Source: Cryomorphaceae bacterium (GTDB lineage: Bacteria > Bacteroidota > Bacteroidia > Flavobacteriales_D > Crocinitomicaceae). From it: 8,519 nucleotides of DNA. The stretch covers positions 1 through 8,519 of the forward strand of contig JAIXRD010000024.1 of assembly GCA_027485365.1 (NCBI GenBank), read 5' to 3'. This document shows, piece after piece, positions 6,429 through 8,519 of this stretch (position 1 is the stretch's first letter; each line of letters opens with the position of its first letter). Both the position numbers and the translations under genes were made by a program. The notes beneath the pieces were generated by a model, which was given only the letters and a program-made list of their open reading frames with translations, was not told the DNA's origin and searched no databases.

Positions 6429-6569
6429 GTGTCGTTTCACACGACACCTCCACCACCTCATCAACTTTGAACCACCCTGCTCACACGGCATCGCAAGACC
6501 ACTGTGACTGACCCAGCTAATTCTTTTGTGTTTATGCTGCGGTGTCGGTTGAACCGACACTGATCCACC
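6429..6569 (+). repeat. Long intergenic repeat, copy B
   Basis: This copy has the best-preserved ends. The left hairpin GTGTCGTTTCACACGACAC is at 6429-6447. The core follows, with stem ends CGGCAT (6486-6491) and ATGCTG (6534-6539), which pair with one G-T wobble. The right hairpin GTGTCGGTTGAACCGACAC is at 6542-6560, and CTGATCCACC runs to 6569. The conserved core TCGCAAGACCACTGTGA is shared with copy A. It measures 132 nt between hairpin ends, the same as the other copies, but lacks their CCGTAACCGGA left flank. It lies between convergent genes (DUF6632-like and TetR). Confidence 0.88.
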
Positions 6570-6614
6570 GTCCCGCAACTAGACACTCAATAATTCATTT
6601 CCATTTGTATTGCT

Positions 6615-7247
6615 TTAACTATTTTTTTTTAATGCAACCGCTTCAAACATTTGACCAATTTGTTTTGTCAGCATTTCTATCAATTTGCTTTGAGGCAAAG
6701 GAATTTTCTTGATGCCGCCATCTATCAAAAGCCCTGACAAGCCATGAACTGCAGACCAAGCATGAAGAACTAACGGTAGCGGATCACCTTTGGGTGCTTG
6801 ACCTGACTTTTGACATTCAGCTATCGCTTGACTAAGAATTTCAAATGCTTTGTTCCCTGAAGTGGTTAACTCAGGGTCTTCTGAGTTATGAGTATCTACC
6901 CTGAACATTGTTCTAAAGTGTCCAGGGTGTGTGACAGCAAAACTCACATAGGCTTTGCCGATGGCATTCAACTTGGCTATGGAGTCTTTTCGTCCAGAAT
7001 CTCTTCCATGCAGCATATTCGCCTCAAGAAGATCAAAACCTTCTTTGGCAATCTCCGTAAAAATTTCTTGCCTATCTACAAAGTGGTGGTACGGGGCACC
7101 TGGGGAAACTCCCGCAACCTTGGCTACTTCTCTGAGATTAAGTGAGTCAACGCCAGTCGTTCCAATAATTTCAATACTTGCATCCATCAGTGCTCTTCGC
7201 AGATCGCCATGATGGTAAGTTTTTTTCGAAGTTTTTTTGGAAACCAA
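6615..7247 (-). CDS. TetR-family transcriptional regulator (WHG-type C-terminus)
   Basis: The protein has 210 residues and starts with TTG at 7247. An in-frame stop lies immediately upstream, and AGGTGG (plus-strand 7256-7261) eight bases before the TTG supports this start. The N-terminus TYHHGDLRRALMDAS is typical of the subfamily. The helix-turn-helix covers residues 37-57 (LREVAKVAGVSPGAPYHHF), and the C-terminal domain carries the W-x3-HG signature at W164, H168, G169 (AWSAVHGLSGLLIDGGI), as in PF13305-type TetR proteins. It lies 69 bases downstream of the DUF2141 gene on the same strand with no clear terminator between, so it is probably cotranscribed. The paired palindromes before DUF2141 are its most likely operators, which would give negative autoregulation. 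The ligand is unknown. Confidence 0.92.
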   Translation of the reverse strand: MVSKKTSKKTYHHGDLRRALMDASIEIIGTTGVDSLNLREVAKVAGVSPGAPYHHFVDRQEIFTEIAKEGFDLLEANMLHGRDSGRKDSIAKLNAIGKAYVSFAVTHPGHFRTMFRVDTHNSEDPELTTSGNKAFEILSQAIAECQKSGQAPKGDPLPLVLHAWSAVHGLSGLLIDGGIKKIPLPQSKLIEMLTKQIGQMFEAVALKKNS

Positions 7248-7316
7248 TTAGTTGTCCACCTAGGGATTGAGGAAGAACTTCAATCGTAACCAAAAATATG
7301 TTTGATTGCCCTTAAG

Positions 7317-7766
7317 TCAATATCCCATGCGAATCATTATATTTTTATCAACTTCCCCATTCACTTGAAATGATGACTCCTTGAACCCAGGCGCAGACAT
7401 CATGTGACGAATATTGTTTGAGACACCGTATCCTTCCAATGGCATACCGACAAAGTTTTTGTCTAATTTTTGATTGTTATTTTCATCGTGGAAAACACTC
7501 ACAGCATAAGTGCCAGCAGCGACATCCTTGAATTCACAACTGGCAACTCCAGAATTTATTGAAACATAGACATATTGAAAAGATTTCGCTTGTACATCTG
7601 GAAAACCATCAGCGACATTGAATAAAGCACAAGCCATCATGCCTGTCGCATTCTTAATTTTGTCAACATCAACTTTGATAGTTGTAGTTTTTGATTCTGC
7701 TTGACTACCCAAAGCAGCAATGCTCAAGGCTGCAAAGACAGCAATTTGATATGCGGTTGTTTTCAT
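7317..7766 (-). CDS. DUF2141 family secreted protein
   Basis: The 149-residue protein begins with a Sec signal peptide, MKTTAYQIAVFAALSIAALG followed by a likely cleavage site SQA-ES at 23/24. The rest matches DUF2141 (PF09912): a beta-rich fold with TTTIKVDVDKIKN, GMMACALFN, the SCEFKDVAAGTYAVSVFHDE core, and the loop NNNQKLDKNFVGMPLEGYGV. Cysteines 46 and 77 could form a disulfide in the periplasm. The acidic DENNNQKLD turn (94-102) resembles a calcium-binding loop, though this is not shown. The start is well supported by AAGGAG (plus-strand 7772-7777), five bases from the ATG. It has its own promoter with two operator palindromes and probably leads the operon with TetR downstream. The molecular function of the family is not established. 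Confidence 0.92.
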   Translation of the reverse strand: MKTTAYQIAVFAALSIAALGSQAESKTTTIKVDVDKIKNATGMMACALFNVADGFPDVQAKSFQYVYVSINSGVASCEFKDVAAGTYAVSVFHDENNNQKLDKNFVGMPLEGYGVSNNIRHMMSAPGFKESSFQVNGEVDKNIMIRMGY

Positions 7767-7786
7767 GAGGACTCCTTAAATTGTTA

Positions 7787-7805
7787 ATCTAAGCAAAGTT
7801 TAGAT
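7787..7805. promoter_or_regulatory. Operator palindrome O1, overlapping the -10 box
   Basis: ATCTAAGCAAAGTTTAGAT is a 19-bp inverted repeat (ATCTAA-N7-TTAGAT). It differs from O2 at only two positions, both in the spacer. It covers the -10 box of the DUF2141 promoter and lies about 20 bases before the start codon, where a bound repressor would block transcription. TetR dimers typically bind palindromes of this size. Confidence 0.75.
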
Positions 7806-7826
7806 CAAGGAAGCTCGTGATGTCAA
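7797..7826 (-). promoter_or_regulatory. Sigma-70-type promoter of the DUF2141-TetR operon
   Basis: Read on the minus strand, a perfect -35 TTGACA (7826-7821) is followed after 18 bases by a -10 TAAACT (7802-7797). The -35 falls between the two operators and the -10 lies inside O1. Transcription would begin a few bases downstream, leaving a short leader with the Shine-Dalgarno. Confidence 0.65.
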
Positions 7827-7831
7827 GAAAA

Positions 7832-7850
7832 ATCTAATCAATGTTTAGAT
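7832..7850. promoter_or_regulatory. Operator palindrome O2, upstream of the -35 box
   Basis: ATCTAATCAATGTTTAGAT is a second ATCTAA-N7-TTAGAT palindrome. Its centre is 45 bp from that of O1, about four helical turns, so two dimers could sit on roughly the same face. It lies six bases beyond the -35 box. Confidence 0.72.
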
Positions 7851-7908
7851 ATAACTAAAAATCATTCCAATTAAAGGGGCGCTTTGTAGAGAGCGTCCAT
7901 AAACCGAA

Positions 7909-8049
7909 CCGTAACCGGATGCTGTTCAAGTGTCGTTTTACACGACACCCCTTACCACCGCTCCCCCGTCTCACACCCTAGACCCAACAGCGTCGCAAGT
8001 GGGCTGAGAGTGATCCTAGTAATTCTTTAATGGTGATGCCTAGGTCTCG
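7909..8049 (+). repeat. Long intergenic repeat, copy C (right end decayed)
   Basis: The left flank CCGTAACCGGATGCTGTTCAA (7909-7929) matches copy A at all but one base. The left hairpin GTGTCGTTTTACACGACAC (7930-7948) is intact. The core keeps TCGCAAG, GAGTGA and CCTAGTAATTCTTT, with stem ends GCGTC (7990-7994) and GATGC (8035-8039). The right hairpin has decayed to GGTCTCG (8043-8049) and runs into the 3' end of the globin gene, whose stop codon is at 8040-8042. It lies between the globin gene and the upstream operator of the DUF2141 operon. Confidence 0.8.
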
Positions 8050-8435
8050 TTCTTAGTTTTGTATACACGAACAGCATTTTCAATTTCGACAATATCGTTC
8101 TTGTGAGATAACACCAAATCAGCAACTGCTTTGATGTCTGCTTCTTCCATTTTGTGATCAACCAGAACATCATGAAGGGTGTGGAGCACTTCATCAAAAG
8201 CATCTTCTGAAATTCTTCTGCCCTTGTGTGAATCGCTTAATACTTTTTCAACGTGAATATCAGCAGGCTTTCCAAGCAAGTGCGAAATGAATCCAATTTG
8301 ATGATTGATCAGTCGCTCTGCATCAATGCCTACAAAGTAAGGCTTTAACTTGTAGTTGCTGAGCACTTCCTTGTAGAAGGCTCTGACAATCAATGTGACA
8401 GTGGGTACACCACCATACTTGTCGAATAAGCTCAT
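8040..8435 (-). CDS. Truncated haemoglobin, group I (TrHbN-like)
   Basis: With the ATG at 8435 the protein has 131 residues, a usual length; GGAG at plus-strand 8442-8445, six bases upstream, supports it over the TTG four codons earlier. Counting from that upstream TTG, the 2-on-2 globin marks are SLFDKYGG (6-13), FY at 24-25 (the B9-B10 pair, Tyr 25 being the usual ligand-stabilising residue), HQIGFISHLLGKP (49-61) with conserved Gln 50, and SHKGRRI (73-79), where His 74 is the proximal F8 haem ligand. It should bind oxygen or nitric oxide via haem in the cytoplasm; nitric oxide detoxification is a common role for this group. The last codons (KNET and the stop) overlap the decayed end of repeat copy C. 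No partner reductase is visible in the window. Confidence 0.92.
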   Translation of the reverse strand: MSLFDKYGGVPTVTLIVRAFYKEVLSNYKLKPYFVGIDAERLINHQIGFISHLLGKPADIHVEKVLSDSHKGRRISEDAFDEVLHTLHDVLVDHKMEEADIKAVADLVLSHKNDIVEIENAVRVYKTKNET

Positions 8436-8497
8436 TGCTCGCTCCAATGTGGGTAATGATTGATAAAGAAATAATATAAATCAAAATGTGAAGGTTA

Positions 8498-8519
8498 CCC
8501 CCCCAACCCCCACCCCCCC
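8498..8519. other. C-run tract at the window edge
   Basis: Three cytosine runs (8498-8504, 8507-8511 and 8513-8519, of 7, 5 and 7) end the window. On the globin coding strand this is a G-run tract about 60 bases upstream of the start codon. It is either a genuine G-quadruplex-capable promoter element or a sequencing or assembly artefact at a contig edge. Confidence 0.6.

Noticed and set aside
6888..7212. Two plus-strand open frames inside the TetR gene
   Set aside because: They are antisense to a well-supported TetR gene and show no recognisable domain.
3711..8049. CRISPR array
   Set aside because: Only three long repeats, separated by kilobases of genes; there are no regular short spacers and no cas genes.
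8460..8484. FNR/CRP-type site upstream of the globin gene
   Set aside because: The TTGAT and ATCAA halves are 15 bases apart, not the 4 required for an FNR box.

Overview
The window looks like an accessory stretch of a Gram-negative chromosome, most likely a betaproteobacterium of the Burkholderiales. This rests on protein style only (an AraC regulator with an arabinose-binding-type N-terminus, a RomA-like metallohydrolase, a TetR regulator of the WHG type, a DUF2141 secreted protein); there is no rRNA or other marker gene, so the assignment is tentative. I see no complete prophage, transposase, integrase, CRISPR array, tRNA or recognisable defence system.

Layout. Positions 1-760 are the most GC- and C-rich part: the tail of an uncharacterised protein (2-181), a block of palindromes ending in a clear terminator (186-274), and a low-complexity Ala/Pro/Lys protein (324-758). 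From about 760 the sequence becomes more AT-rich. A plus-strand group follows: an AraC-family regulator (1066-2082), a lone small protein resembling phage terminase small subunits (2130-2513) and an exported NAPE-PLD/RomA-like metallo-beta-lactamase-fold hydrolase (2536-3651). Next come a LysR regulator (3902-4801, minus) divergent from an NAD(P)-binding epimerase/dehydratase-like protein (4893-5825), and a four-helix DUF6632-like membrane protein (about 6010-6396). The last part is on the minus strand: a truncated haemoglobin (8435 to 8040), then a DUF2141 secreted protein (7766 to 7317) and a TetR regulator (7247 to 6615) that probably form one operon.

The most distinctive feature is a family of structured intergenic repeats. 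Three copies of a unit of about 131 bp (about 150 bp with flanks) lie in the same orientation near 3711-3872, 6429-6569 and 7909-8049. Each starts and ends with a 19-nt hairpin (GTGTCG...CGACAC), has a C-rich spacer, and carries a longer imperfect stem in the middle. In copy C the right-hand hairpin is decayed. Extra solo hairpins of the same kind occur at 219-237 and 3679-3698. Every copy touches the 3' end of at least one gene, and two lie between convergent genes, so the sequence presents LysR/epimerase/DUF6632 and TetR/DUF2141 as modules bounded by direct repeats.

Regulation is unusually readable at the DUF2141-TetR operon. Two near-identical 19-bp palindromes (ATCTAA-N7-TTAGAT) flank a good -35 box, and one covers the -10 box, which suggests an autoregulated TetR switch. 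The LysR/epimerase divergent spacer holds a LysR-type T-N11-A palindrome, and the AraC gene has a perfect 14-bp palindrome just upstream. The window ends in long C runs next to the globin promoter; these could be real (G-quadruplex-capable) or an assembly-edge artefact.
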